The notes beneath the pieces are model-generated. The model made no database searches. It saw only the letters and a program-made list of their open reading frames with translations, and was not told the origin of the DNA. Below are positions 26,104-36,125 of a stretch of DNA of 64,000 nucleotides, piece by piece. The stretch spans positions 3,348,001 to 3,412,000 of the forward strand of contig NZ_JBBMQM010000001.1 in NCBI RefSeq assembly GCF_038900055.1, given 5' to 3'. Numbering within the stretch: the stretch's first letter is position 1; each line of letters opens with the position of its first letter. The position numbers and the translations under genes were made by a program. Source of the DNA: Henriciella sp. AS95. GTDB lineage: Bacteria; Pseudomonadota; Alphaproteobacteria; Caulobacterales; Hyphomonadaceae.

Positions 26104-26529
26104 TTAGGCGACAGCAGTCTTGCGTTCTTCAATCACGGCAGGGTCGGCAACGATGAGATCACCAAGATGGCCGAGACCACGGATATCGTAGGTCGATTCC
26201 ATATACTTGCCGACGCAGCCCATGAGCTGGCCGATCTGCTGGTGACCGAGGCCAATATCGTGAAGCTGGGAGAACATTGAGAGAGAAACGTGCTGACGAC
26301 CGCCCGGGGTCTGCTCAATGAGGCGGGCAATCGTGCCTGTTGCGGCGCCGGTCTGCGCGCCGGTCGTGGCTGACAGCGTGCGGGCCCCTGGCATGCGAGA
26401 GAAGACTTTTTCGATCAGCGGCGCGCCCTGGCGCTCTGCCGTATTGAAAAGCACACCAAGCGCCTGGCGGGCGGATGCCTCGTCCAGACCGGTGGTCTTT
26501 GCAGTGGTTGAAATCAGGTTGTTCAGCAT
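26104..26529 (-). CDS. uncharacterised protein, possibly DUF2780/DUF937-like
   Basis: 141 residues, no signal peptide. Helical N-terminus TGLDEASARQALGVLFNTAERQ, a Gly/Thr-rich linker (TTGAQTGAATGT), and a C-terminal helix pair (LHDIGLGHQQIGQLMGCVGKYME). The order (oligomerising helix, G-rich linker, second helix pair) is like DUF2780/DUF937 proteins, but this is a weak assignment from pattern only. It has its own terminator. Confidence 0.65.
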   Translation of the reverse strand: MLNNLISTTAKTTGLDEASARQALGVLFNTAERQGAPLIEKVFSRMPGARTLSATTGAQTGAATGTIARLIEQTPGGRQHVSLSMFSQLHDIGLGHQQIGQLMGCVGKYMESTYDIRGLGHLGDLIVADPAVIEERKTAVA

Positions 26530-26695
26530 GGGGTCAGCCTCCTCGTCTCGTCACTCTGAGACGTTCACCATACGGGCCCGCTCTTGCCTGAAGGTTACCG
26601 AGAGGCCCCTCTTATGTTCATTTTTCGGCCTCAATCCTTAAGGCGCGTTAGGGCCGGGTAAAAAAATTGAGGGATTCTGTTAACCCTCGGCATGC

Positions 26696-28459
26696 CTACA
26701 TCCGTTCCGGCGCTTCGATACCGAGGATGCCAAGACCGGCCTCCAGCTGCTTCAGCACCGCCTCACAGAGCGCAAGCCGCGATCCGCGCAGCGCCGCATC
26801 GCTCTCATTGGCAATCGGATGGGCTGCATAGAGCGCACTGAACGCCTGAGCGAGCGAATAGACATGCTCACACAAAATGTGCGGCTGACGTTTCGCATGG
26901 GACTGGGCAAGCGCATTTGCGAACCCGTCCATGGCAAGCACGAGCGCGCGTTCGGTATCACTCTCGATCTTCACCTCGCCCGGCTGATGCCCGGCCTCTT
27001 TCGCGCGCCGCAGCAGCGATTTGATCCGCACCGCCGCATAAAGAAGGTAAGGCCCGGTCTTGCCCTCGAAGCTCGTAAACCGCTCGAGGTCGAAGATATA
27101 ATTGGTCGTGCGCACATTCTGCAGGTCAGCGAAACGAAGCGCCGCCCGCGCCACCAGCGCCGCGATCTTCGCGCGCTCTTGCTCGCCGATCTCGTCAGAC
27201 AGTCCGTTCTCGCCAATCTTCTTTTCGGCCTCGGCCAGCGCCATTGAGTTCAGATCGGCCAGCCGCAGGACGCCGCCTTCGCGTGTCTTGAACGGCTTGC
27301 CATCCGTGCCGTTCACCGTGCCGAAGCCGATATGCTCCAGCCGGTCTTCACTGATCAGCCCCGCCATGTCAGCGGCGCGGAACACCTGCTCGAAGTGCAA
27401 GGCCTGACGCTGGTCCACGACATAGAGCATCCGGTCAGGCTGTAGCGTGTCCATCCGGTCGACAATCGTTGCAAGGTCGGTCGCATGATAGCCCGTCCCA
27501 CCGCGCGAATTGACAACCATGAAGGGCGGCATCTCTTTCTTGTCGTCCTCGCGGGAAACATCGATGATCCAGGCGCCATCATCCAGCTTGGCGAGCCCCT
27601 TTTCCTTCAGCATCTCCACCATGTCCGGGATCAGCCCATCGACATCGCTCTCGCCCTTCCAGAGGTCGAACTCGACGCCGAGGAAGGCGTAATCCAGTTT
27701 CAGCGCGTCGACAGAGACATTGATAAAGTGGCGCAACAGGGCGCGATAGCCCGGATGTCCCGCCTGCATCTCGGCAACGGCGAGCTGGCTTGCCTCATTG
27801 CGCGCGGCGTCCTCTTTCGCCTTGGCAGAGGCCTGCGGATAGAGACGGCCAAGGTCTTCGATCGTGACCGGCGGTTCTTCAGGATACGGGCCTTTGAAGT
27901 CCGGGTCGAAATAGACAAGGTCCGGCTGCTCGGCGAAGAGTTCGGTGATGAGGTGGCCCATCTGAAGGCCCCAATCGCCAAGGTGCGCGTCGCCGGTGAC
28001 ATCATCGCCAAGAAAGCGGAACAGGCGGCACAGCGTATCGCCGATCACGGCCGAGCGCAGGTGCCCCACATGCATCGGCTTGGCCACATTCGGCCCGCCA
28101 AAATCGATCACCACCGTCTCGGTGGTTTCCAACGCGCCACCACCCGCCTTGTCGTCAGCGCGAATGGCTTCCGTCGCCTCCGACAGGGCCTCGCTGGACA
28201 CGCGAATGTTCAGGAACCCCGGCCCGGCGACATCGACCCGTTCGATTGGCCCCTGCCCCGAAATGCGGTCTGCAATCTTCGCTGCAAGATCGCGCGGCAC
28301 CAGCCCCTTGGATTTGGCCGCGCCCATGCAGCCATTACACTGGAAGTCGGCAAGCTCCGGCCGGTCGGAGCGGCGCACAGCCCCCCACCGGGCCTCAAAC
28401 CCTTCGGCCTCAAAAGCAGCAGCACACGCCGCCGACAATTGCGTGACGAGATCGCTCAT
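26696..28459 (-). CDS. argS: arginine--tRNA ligase
   Basis: Class I aminoacyl-tRNA synthetase of 587 residues. N-terminal Add1 domain, HVGH at 130-133 in the HIGH position (AKPMHVGHLRSAVIGD), a degenerate KMSK as usual for ArgRS (PFKTREGGVLRLADL), and the DALR anticodon-binding domain at the C-terminus (FEGKTGPYLLYAAVRIKSL, ending APERM). Charges tRNA-Arg in the cytoplasm. The lipoprotein gene upstream ends 23 nt before its start. Confidence 0.97.
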   Translation of the reverse strand: MSDLVTQLSAACAAAFEAEGFEARWGAVRRSDRPELADFQCNGCMGAAKSKGLVPRDLAAKIADRISGQGPIERVDVAGPGFLNIRVSSEALSEATEAIRADDKAGGGALETTETVVIDFGGPNVAKPMHVGHLRSAVIGDTLCRLFRFLGDDVTGDAHLGDWGLQMGHLITELFAEQPDLVYFDPDFKGPYPEEPPVTIEDLGRLYPQASAKAKEDAARNEASQLAVAEMQAGHPGYRALLRHFINVSVDALKLDYAFLGVEFDLWKGESDVDGLIPDMVEMLKEKGLAKLDDGAWIIDVSREDDKKEMPPFMVVNSRGGTGYHATDLATIVDRMDTLQPDRMLYVVDQRQALHFEQVFRAADMAGLISEDRLEHIGFGTVNGTDGKPFKTREGGVLRLADLNSMALAEAEKKIGENGLSDEIGEQERAKIAALVARAALRFADLQNVRTTNYIFDLERFTSFEGKTGPYLLYAAVRIKSLLRRAKEAGHQPGEVKIESDTERALVLAMDGFANALAQSHAKRQPHILCEHVYSLAQAFSALYAAHPIANESDAALRGSRLALCEAVLKQLEAGLGILGIEAPERM

Positions 28460-28482
28460 GGCAGCCCCTTGAATGTCTGGAT

Positions 28483-29040
28483 CTAGCTGCCGGCGTCGAG
28501 ACGGAAGCGGTGGCCTGCACGATTGAAGGCAAGTTGGTCTTCGGTCAGGTCAAACCCGACGATCACTTCGAAGTTCGCGCCGGAGATCGTGTCGTCCACG
28601 CGCGGGATAATGATGTCCTGAAGCACTTCCTTGCGGCCATCGATGCCATCAGAATCATAGGTCGCATCGACCGTAAAATACTGCTTGGCCAGCACTTTCG
28701 AGCTGCGGCGCGTCACGGCGACCCAATAGGTGTAGCTGTGCCGGTTGGAATCAGCTTTCGGTCCCTGGCCGAATGCAAAGTCGATTTCGACTTCTGCGCG
28801 GAGCGGTTCATCATCAATATAGCGGCAAAACAGCTCAACATTCGTGATTTCGCCCGTATAGGCGATATCGGCGTAACTCGGCTCGTTACCCTGAAGCTCG
28901 ACGATACGCGATGCATCATAAAGCGTAGCCACTGGCGGGCATGGGCCAGCGTTCTGACGCGTGTCGAGCGCGCGGCTTAGCGGGTTACTGCCACACGATG
29001 CGATGAAGAGTCCGGCTGCCAGAACAGCAAATACGCGCAT
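28483..29040 (-). CDS. putative lipoprotein
   Basis: About 185 residues from ATG 29040, chosen because the lipoprotein signal (MRVFAVLAAGLFIASC, lipobox IASC) begins there; a frame to 29085 would bury it. Mature domain is beta-rich: VELQGNEPSYADIAYTGEI, VEIDFAFGQGPKAD, HSYTYWVAVTRRSSKVLAKQ, and YDSDGIDGRKEVLQDIIIP. The layout resembles uncharacterised alphaproteobacterial outer-membrane lipoproteins. It probably shares a transcript with argS. Confidence 0.75.
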   Translation of the reverse strand: MRVFAVLAAGLFIASCGSNPLSRALDTRQNAGPCPPVATLYDASRIVELQGNEPSYADIAYTGEITNVELFCRYIDDEPLRAEVEIDFAFGQGPKADSNRHSYTYWVAVTRRSSKVLAKQYFTVDATYDSDGIDGRKEVLQDIIIPRVDDTISGANFEVIVGFDLTEDQLAFNRAGHRFRLDAGS

Positions 29041-29158
29041 ACCAAATGCCTTGTCGCTCTTGGCCTGAAGGCTCAGGCCGTCCATGTAAGGGGTGCAGTG
29101 TTACCGGGCACCAGCAAATGGCGCAACGCCTCATCTGCTTGTACCTGAGGAGGATTGG

Positions 29159-30109
29159 ATGACAAAGCGGTCACTCGAGATACGCCTTGCGGCCCCGCGC
29201 GGCTTTTGTGCCGGTGTCGACCGCGCCATCCAGATCGTCGAGGAAGCGCTCCAGAAGTGGGGCGCGCCGGTCTATGTGCGCCACGAAATCGTCCACAACC
29301 AGCACGTCGTCCAGCGACTGGAAGGCCTCGGCGCGGTTTTCGTTGAAGAACTCGATGCATGCCCGACCGACCGGCCTGTCGTCTTCTCCGCGCATGGCGT
29401 CCCGAAAGCCGTGCCCGCCGAAGCTGATCGCCGCGAGATGATCTATGTCGACGCAACCTGCCCGCTCGTCTCCAAGGTTCATGTCGAGGCCGAGCGCCAC
29501 TACAGGGCAGGCCGCGAAATCGTCCTCATCGGCCATGCTGGCCACCCCGAAGTCATCGGCACGATGGGCCAGCTTCCAGACGGTGCCATCACGCTCATCG
29601 AAACGGATGACGATGCTCACGCCTTTCAGCCGAAAGATCCGGCCAATATCGCTTTCGTGACCCAGACCACGCTTTCGGTCGATGATACGGCCGATATCGT
29701 CGCCATCCTTCAGGACCGTTTCCCCGGCATCTCCACGCCGCACAAGGAAGACATCTGCTACGCCACCACCAACCGCCAGGAAGCGGTAAAAGCGATGGCG
29801 AACGGCTGCGACCTCTTTCTCACCATCGGGGCAGAGACCTCATCGAACTCAAAACGCCTCGTCGAAGTCGCCAAACGCGCTGGCGCGAAGGACTCCCGTC
29901 TGGTCGCCAGCGCATCCGACGTGAACTGGGACTGGTTCGAGGGCGTCGACACGCTCGGCCTGACAGCGGGCGCATCCGCCCCGGAAGACCTCGTCCAGGG
30001 CCTCATCGCCGCCTGCCGCGCGCGCTTTGACATTAACGTCACGCCGTTCACGACTGCGCAGGAAACCGTGACGTTCAAACTGCCGCGCGTGCTGGGCACA
30101 GAGGTTTAA
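29159..30109 (+). CDS. ispH: 4-hydroxy-3-methylbut-2-enyl diphosphate reductase
   Basis: Last enzyme of the MEP isoprenoid pathway, making IPP and DMAPP. 316 residues from ATG 29159, preceded by GAGGAGG. The three cluster cysteines are Cys17 ([11 protein letters not shown]), Cys101 ([11 protein letters not shown]) and Cys200 ([11 protein letters not shown]); [12 protein letters not shown] and the [10 protein letters not shown] segment complete the family pattern. Stands alone; the downstream gap is filled with repeats. Confidence 0.97.
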   Translation: MTKRSLEIRLAAPRGFCAGVDRAIQIVEEALQKWGAPVYVRHEIVHNQHVVQRLEGLGAVFVEELDACPTDRPVVFSAHGVPKAVPAEADRREMIYVDATCPLVSKVHVEAERHYRAGREIVLIGHAGHPEVIGTMGQLPDGAITLIETDDDAHAFQPKDPANIAFVTQTTLSVDDTADIVAILQDRFPGISTPHKEDICYATTNRQEAVKAMANGCDLFLTIGAETSSNSKRLVEVAKRAGAKDSRLVASASDVNWDWFEGVDTLGLTAGASAPEDLVQGLIAACRARFDINVTPFTTAQETVTFKLPRVLGTEV

Positions 30110-30118
30110 ACTCTTTCT

Positions 30119-30213
30119 CGTCATCCCGGAAAAGCCGCAGGCTTTATCCGGGACCCATCTCCTGCCGTTTCCACTGGGTCCCGGCTCTCCGCTTCGCTCC
30201 GGCCGGGATGACG
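30119..30213. repeat. palindromic intergenic repeat A
   Basis: Bounded by inverted ends CGTCATCCCGG (30119-30129) and CCGGGATGACG (30203-30213), with two internal hairpins (one around 30124-30153 with loop GCAG, another around 30177-30208). Elements of this sequence type recur between genes in many alphaproteobacterial genomes, from general knowledge. Confidence 0.75.
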
Positions 30214-30227
30214 TTCAAAAGCCACGC

Positions 30228-30350
30228 GGGGCTTGCCCCCTCCGCCCTGCCGGGCACCTCCCCCGTTAACGGGGGAGGAAACGCTAGAGGCGCGCGCCTT
30301 TCTTCCCCCGCCTGCGGGGGAAGTGGCCGCGAAGCGGTCGAAGGGGGCAT
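30228..30350. repeat. palindromic intergenic repeat B (tandem perfect palindromes)
   Basis: Contains a perfect 22-bp palindrome at 30257-30278 centred on GTTAAC, an almost perfect one at 30302-30323 centred on GCCTGC, and a flanking GGGGC-type stem. GAAGCGGTCGAAGGGGGC closes it. Typical G/C-rich repetitive element of Alphaproteobacteria; together with repeat A it fills the 312-bp ispH-purB gap, where no gene is seen. Confidence 0.75.
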
Positions 30351-30421
30351 CCTGTCTACACCAAAAACCTTGCTCCTCCCGCCCAGCAGCGTAGAACGCC
30401 CGCCAAGAACGGAGACACCCC

Positions 30422-31717
<1,296 letters not shown>

Positions 31718-31856
31718 TAGTCTCTTCAATCTCCTTGCAAATCGCTGGAATTTAATCCACGATAGTTGAATACAATTATCGGTCCCAAGATCGGTGTGGC
31801 TGCCCTGCCAGGGCCTATGAGAATCCACCGACAAGACAGGGACTTGGGAGGAAACA

Positions 31857-33926
31857 ATGAAGATCACCACTGCCCGCACGCTCGCAATGTCAGTCGCCGC
31901 CGCTGCGCTGATGACGGCCTGCTCGCAAAGCTCAAACGAGACCGAGACTGCCCAGACCGCGCATGAAATGGACATGCAGCATGGCGAGGCGCCGGATGTC
32001 GACGTCGCGGACTTTGTCGATAACTTCACCCTGATCGACCAGAACGGCGAGGCCCACGAGCTGTTCTATCACGCCGACGCGCCAGCCATCGTCATCATGA
32101 CGCATGGCAATGGCTGCCCCATCGTTCGCGGCGCCGTGCCGGACTATCAGAAAATCGCTGACCAGTATGAAGCGCAGGGCGTGAAGTTCTACATGCTGAA
32201 CTCCAACCTTCAGGACACGCGCGACGACGTGAAGGCAGAAGCCGAAGAGTATGGCATCACCCTGCCGGTCCTGATCGATGAGAACCAGCTGATCGGCGAA
32301 TCCCTCGGCGTTGTGCGCACCGCTGAAGTCTTCGTGCTCGACCCGGCCAAGGGCTTCAAGGTTGTCTATCACGGCCCGATCGATGACCGCCAATCCTATG
32401 AGCGCCAGAAGGCCGAGGCCGACAATCACTACCTCACCGACACGCTTGACCAGGTCGTCGCTGGCGAAGAGGTCACCGTCGAAGGCCCGGCGCTCAGCCC
32501 AGGCTGCCTCGTCAACTTCCCGGAGCGCGACGCCAAGGATGAGCACGTCAACATTTCCTACGCGTCCGATGTCGCCCCGATCCTGCTCGACAAGTGCGCA
32601 GACTGTCATGCCGTCGGTGGTATCGCGCCGTGGGCGATGACCGACTATCAGACCGTTCGTGGCTGGTCGCCCATGATGCGCGAAGTCATCCGTACTGATC
32701 GTATGCCGCCCTGGAACGCTGACCCGCATGTTGGCAACTGGAAGGACGACAAGTCGCTGACCAGCGATGAAATCAAGACCCTCATCCACTGGATCGAAGC
32801 GGGGTCGCCGCGCGGCGAGGACCAGACCGATCCGCTGCAGGAAGCTGATCTCCACGCGCCCGAATGGCCGCTGGGCGAGCCGGACCTGATCCTCACGCTT
32901 CCTGCCTATGACGTCCCCCCCAACGGCATCATCGACTATTCCTATCCGATCGTCGAAAACCCGCTGACGGAAGACAAATGGCTCAAGGCCAGCACGATCA
33001 AGGCTGGTTCCCGCGAAGTGGTCCACCACGTTCTGTCTGGCTACATGTCCGAAATTCCGGAGGATGGCCGCGGCTCGACCGGGCGCTGGGAATTCTCGAC
33101 CGGCGGCTATGCTGTCGGTGCCGAATCCACCGTCGCTGAAGACGATATCGGCACGCCATTCCCGGCTGGCGGGGCGGTAGGCTTCCAGATTCACTACACG
33201 CCCGTCGGCAAGCCGGTCACGGATGAAACCCAGATTGGCTTCTACTTCCACGACGAAGTGCCAAAATATGTCAGCCGCTCCAGCGTGATCCTCGACGCCT
33301 CCATCGAAATCCCGCCGGGCGAGGCGCGCCATATGGAAACGGCCTATCTCGAGATCCCGCACGATGCGATCCTGGAACGCGTCTTCCCGCATGCGCATTA
33401 TCGCGGCTATGCGGCCGACATGTCGATCCGCTATCCCGATGGCACTGAAGAGCTGCTGATCTCCCTGCCGAAATATGACTTCAACTGGCAGCGCGGCTAT
33501 GAATTCGCCGAGCCTGTGGACGTCCCGGCAGGCTCGCTTCTGATCTCCAATTACATCTACGACAATTCGGAGAACAATTTCGCCAATCCGGACCCGGACG
33601 CAGAAGTGACCTGGGGTGAGCAATCTCATGAGGAGATGCTCTTTACCTCCTTCACCTTCCGCTGGGCCGAAGAGACCTCCGATAACCGCAAGGACGCGTA
33701 TCAGGAAGAGCTGGAAGGCAACCGCCTGTTCGGTGCCATGGATGACAATATCGATGGCAAGATCGAACTGGCCGAGATGAAAGGCATGATGGGCAACCGT
33801 ATGAAGCCCGCCTTCCCGATGCTCGATCAGGACAAGAGCGGCGATCTTTCCAAGAAAGAGTTCAGCCGGATCAACGCCGTCATGAAGCGGATGCGCGAGC
33901 AAGGCGGAAGCGCGGGTCAGCAATAG
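31857..33926 (+). CDS. four-domain lipoprotein: redoxin, cytochrome c, PHM-like copper monooxygenase, EF-hand
   Basis: 689 residues. Lipobox MTAC with Cys22. Domain order: redoxin/peroxiredoxin-like (50-205) with a single Cys87 in HGNGCPIVRG; haem site CADCH (247-251); copper type II ascorbate-dependent monooxygenase-like part (about 340-605) with all six copper-ligand positions visible (His390/His391, His446, His512/His514, Met594); two EF-hand loops (629-640 and 657-668). The whole should face the periplasm or cell exterior. Similar mosaics exist in Planctomycetes and marine bacteria. Substrate unknown; could be a peptide- or small-molecule hydroxylase receiving electrons through the haem. 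It has its own terminator. Confidence 0.85.
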   Translation: MKITTARTLAMSVAAAALMTACSQSSNETETAQTAHEMDMQHGEAPDVDVADFVDNFTLIDQNGEAHELFYHADAPAIVIMTHGNGCPIVRGAVPDYQKIADQYEAQGVKFYMLNSNLQDTRDDVKAEAEEYGITLPVLIDENQLIGESLGVVRTAEVFVLDPAKGFKVVYHGPIDDRQSYERQKAEADNHYLTDTLDQVVAGEEVTVEGPALSPGCLVNFPERDAKDEHVNISYASDVAPILLDKCADCHAVGGIAPWAMTDYQTVRGWSPMMREVIRTDRMPPWNADPHVGNWKDDKSLTSDEIKTLIHWIEAGSPRGEDQTDPLQEADLHAPEWPLGEPDLILTLPAYDVPPNGIIDYSYPIVENPLTEDKWLKASTIKAGSREVVHHVLSGYMSEIPEDGRGSTGRWEFSTGGYAVGAESTVAEDDIGTPFPAGGAVGFQIHYTPVGKPVTDETQIGFYFHDEVPKYVSRSSVILDASIEIPPGEARHMETAYLEIPHDAILERVFPHAHYRGYAADMSIRYPDGTEELLISLPKYDFNWQRGYEFAEPVDVPAGSLLISNYIYDNSENNFANPDPDAEVTWGEQSHEEMLFTSFTFRWAEETSDNRKDAYQEELEGNRLFGAMDDNIDGKIELAEMKGMMGNRMKPAFPMLDQDKSGDLSKKEFSRINAVMKRMREQGGSAGQQ

Positions 33927-33957
33927 AGCCTGGCGCTCAGTTTCGACCCAAAAGAAT

Positions 33958-33987
33958 GGCCGGCCCTTTATCGGGGCCGGCCTTTTT
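33958..33987 (+). terminator. intrinsic terminator
   Basis: Stem GGCCGGCCC / GGGCCGGCC with short loop, followed by TTTTT. Ends the four-domain lipoprotein gene; it is also near the stop of the convergent transporter gene. Confidence 0.88.
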
Positions 33988-34030
33988 CATTGAACCAGTA
34001 AGGACGGCGTACCCGCCCCCCGGCTGAAAC

Positions 34031-35470
34031 CTACTCAGCCGCCGGACCGCTCGGACGTTCGGTCAGCTGCCAGGCAGACTTGTCGATATCGAGATCCTCG
34101 AATTTGTCCGGATCGAAGATCGGCACTTTCACGCCTGCTTTGCGCTGGGCATCGAAATCCCGCATCACGCGCAGCCCGACCGGGAAGAGCAGCGCCACGG
34201 CGAACAAATTCACCATCGCCAGCAGCCCCATCGTCACGTCCGAGAAGCTCAACACATCACCAAGCTGCACCATCGCCCCCAGGATCACGAAACCGATCAC
34301 CATGAAGCGGTAGACATAGACCGCAATCATATTGTCCGGGATGTAGTAATCGACCGCATTCTCACCGAGATAATAGGAGTACATGATCGACGAAAAGGCG
34401 AAGAGGAACAGCGCGAAGGCGATGAAATACTCTGCCCAGCCGCCAATATGGTCCGCCAGCGCCAGCTGTGTCAGCACGCCCTGCTTAGCGTCATCAGCGC
34501 CAATATAGTTCTGCGTCGAGAGCAGAATAATCAGCGCGGTCACCGTACACATGATGATCGTGTCGATGAACACAGACAGCGACTGCACCATGCCCTGCTG
34601 CGCCGGATGCTCGACATAGGCCGCCGCCGCCACATTGGGGGCAGAGCCGAGCCCCGCTTCGTTGGAGAAGAGGCCGCGATTGACGCCCATCATGATCGCT
34701 CCGCCAATACCGCCCGCGACAGCTTCATTGAAGCCAAACGCGCTGGCGACAATGGTCCCGAACGCAGCCGGGATTTGCGGCAGATGTGTCAGCAGGACGA
34801 ACAGGCCGAGCAGCGCATAGAACACCGCCATGACCGGCACGATGATCTCCGCGACGCTCGCGATCCGGCGCACGCCGCCAAAGATCACCAGGCTGACAAC
34901 CAGTGCCAGCCCGATGCCCGACCACATGCGCGGCGCATCGAACGCTGAATAGATGGAGCTTGTCGTTGCAAAGCTCTGGAAGCAGATGAACGCAAAACCG
35001 AACGTCACCAGCAGGAGCAGCGAATAGACAAAGCCGAGAACCGGCCCAGCCTTGCCGAGCTTCTTTCCAAGGCCATGCTTGATGTAATAGGCCGGCCCAC
35101 CGCGGAAATCGCCATTATGCTCCTTCTGCTTGTAGACCTGCGCGAGCGTACATTCGAAATAACTCGTCGCCATGCCGACCAGGCCGACCACCCACATCCA
35201 GAAGATCGCCCCCGGTCCGCCGAGCGCCAGCGCCGCAGCGACGCCCGCAATATTGCCGCCGCCGACGCGTCCGGCCACAGACAGCGCCAAGGCCTGGAAG
35301 GATGATGGCTGGTCGGTTTCGTGCTGGAACCCCTGGCCCAGCACCGAGAACATCGAGCCGAACAGTCTGAACTGGACACCTCGAGACCAGATCGTAAAGA
35401 TCAGGCCGAGCGGAATGAGAACGGCAATCAGAATCTTGCCATTGATGAGATCGTTCAGAAAATCGAGCAT
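34031..35470 (-). CDS. sodium:alanine/glycine symporter (AGCS family)
   Basis: 479 residues from ATG 35470, placed there because membrane helix 1 begins at once (ILIAVLIPLGLIFTIW) and AAGGAT precedes it. Family motifs: VAGRVGGGNIAGVAAALALGGPGA, GGPAYYIKHGL, GVNRGLFSNEAGLGSAPN, all typical of AlsT/DagA. Imports alanine or glycine with sodium. Its start overlaps the start of the divergent thioredoxin-like gene, so the assignment of one of these starts may be wrong. Confidence 0.92.
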   Translation of the reverse strand: MLDFLNDLINGKILIAVLIPLGLIFTIWSRGVQFRLFGSMFSVLGQGFQHETDQPSSFQALALSVAGRVGGGNIAGVAAALALGGPGAIFWMWVVGLVGMATSYFECTLAQVYKQKEHNGDFRGGPAYYIKHGLGKKLGKAGPVLGFVYSLLLLVTFGFAFICFQSFATTSSIYSAFDAPRMWSGIGLALVVSLVIFGGVRRIASVAEIIVPVMAVFYALLGLFVLLTHLPQIPAAFGTIVASAFGFNEAVAGGIGGAIMMGVNRGLFSNEAGLGSAPNVAAAAYVEHPAQQGMVQSLSVFIDTIIMCTVTALIILLSTQNYIGADDAKQGVLTQLALADHIGGWAEYFIAFALFLFAFSSIMYSYYLGENAVDYYIPDNMIAVYVYRFMVIGFVILGAMVQLGDVLSFSDVTMGLLAMVNLFAVALLFPVGLRVMRDFDAQRKAGVKVPIFDPDKFEDLDIDKSAWQLTERPSGPAAE

Positions 35471-36005
35471 GACATCCTTGAAAAATTGCAGCTTTCCATC
35501 TCTTAAGCGGCTCGCGCGCCGGTGTACAACGCGCATTCTGCTTGCGGCGACAATGATGATAGGTCTGCTCGCTCCGCAGGCGAGTTTTGCGCAGGCGCCG
35601 GTGAAGATCGTCAATTTCACCGCCGACTGGTGCGCATCATGCCATGTGTTCGAACCGAAATTCGCACGCGCCCTGGAAAACTACACTGTGGATGACGTCG
35701 AGTTGATCACGGTCGATCTCACCCATTTGCGGTCCGGCGAAGACAGCAAAGCCGCCACGATCAGGGCGTCCAAAGCGCTGCTTGGTTTTCACAAGGCGGC
35801 CTATCTCTGGGACTGGTATGGCGGTTATACCGGCCTCGCCGTCATGATCGCCGCTGATACGGGCGAGCCGATCAGCTGTGTCGACAAATCCTATTCCACC
35901 AAGCAGATTTCTGACCGCATCAAGCTGGCGGGCATCCTTGCCACCAAAGCCGCTCCGGGCCGGCGGCGTCCGGACGGCGCTGACTGCCCGGCTCCACTGC
36001 GGTAG
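35469..36005 (+). CDS. periplasmic thioredoxin-like protein
   Basis: 178 residues if the ATG at 35469 is used; ATG 35551 would give a shorter 151-residue form that still has most of the signal peptide. Signal-like segment TTRILLAATMMIGLLAPQASFA, then thioredoxin fold with active site WCASC (TADWCASCHVFEPKF). C-terminal LWDWYGGYTGLAVMIAADTGEPI and a basic tail. Probably a periplasmic disulfide reductase or oxidase. It is divergent from the AGCS transporter, with no promoter room if both nominal starts are true. Confidence 0.75.
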   Translation: MTSLKNCSFPSLKRLARRCTTRILLAATMMIGLLAPQASFAQAPVKIVNFTADWCASCHVFEPKFARALENYTVDDVELITVDLTHLRSGEDSKAATIRASKALLGFHKAAYLWDWYGGYTGLAVMIAADTGEPISCVDKSYSTKQISDRIKLAGILATKAAPGRRRPDGADCPAPLR

Positions 36006-36125
36006 CGACGCAACACTTTCCGGTCTATGCGCGTTACCCGCTTCATCTCGCCTTCACGATGCCTCATTTAGAGTCGATAGCCCGCGGGTTGCGCAACAAA
36101 AGAGCCTTTGCCGGAAAGGACCCAA

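Noticed and set aside
26630..26660. CtrA-like TTAA...TTAG pattern upstream of the gene at 26104
   Set aside because: Spacing is 6 rather than 7 and the second half is imperfect; chance match likely.
31932..33923. Long 663-codon frame opposite the four-domain lipoprotein
   Set aside because: Mirror frame of a GC-rich coding gene; lacks any family motif, while the plus strand shows four recognisable domains.
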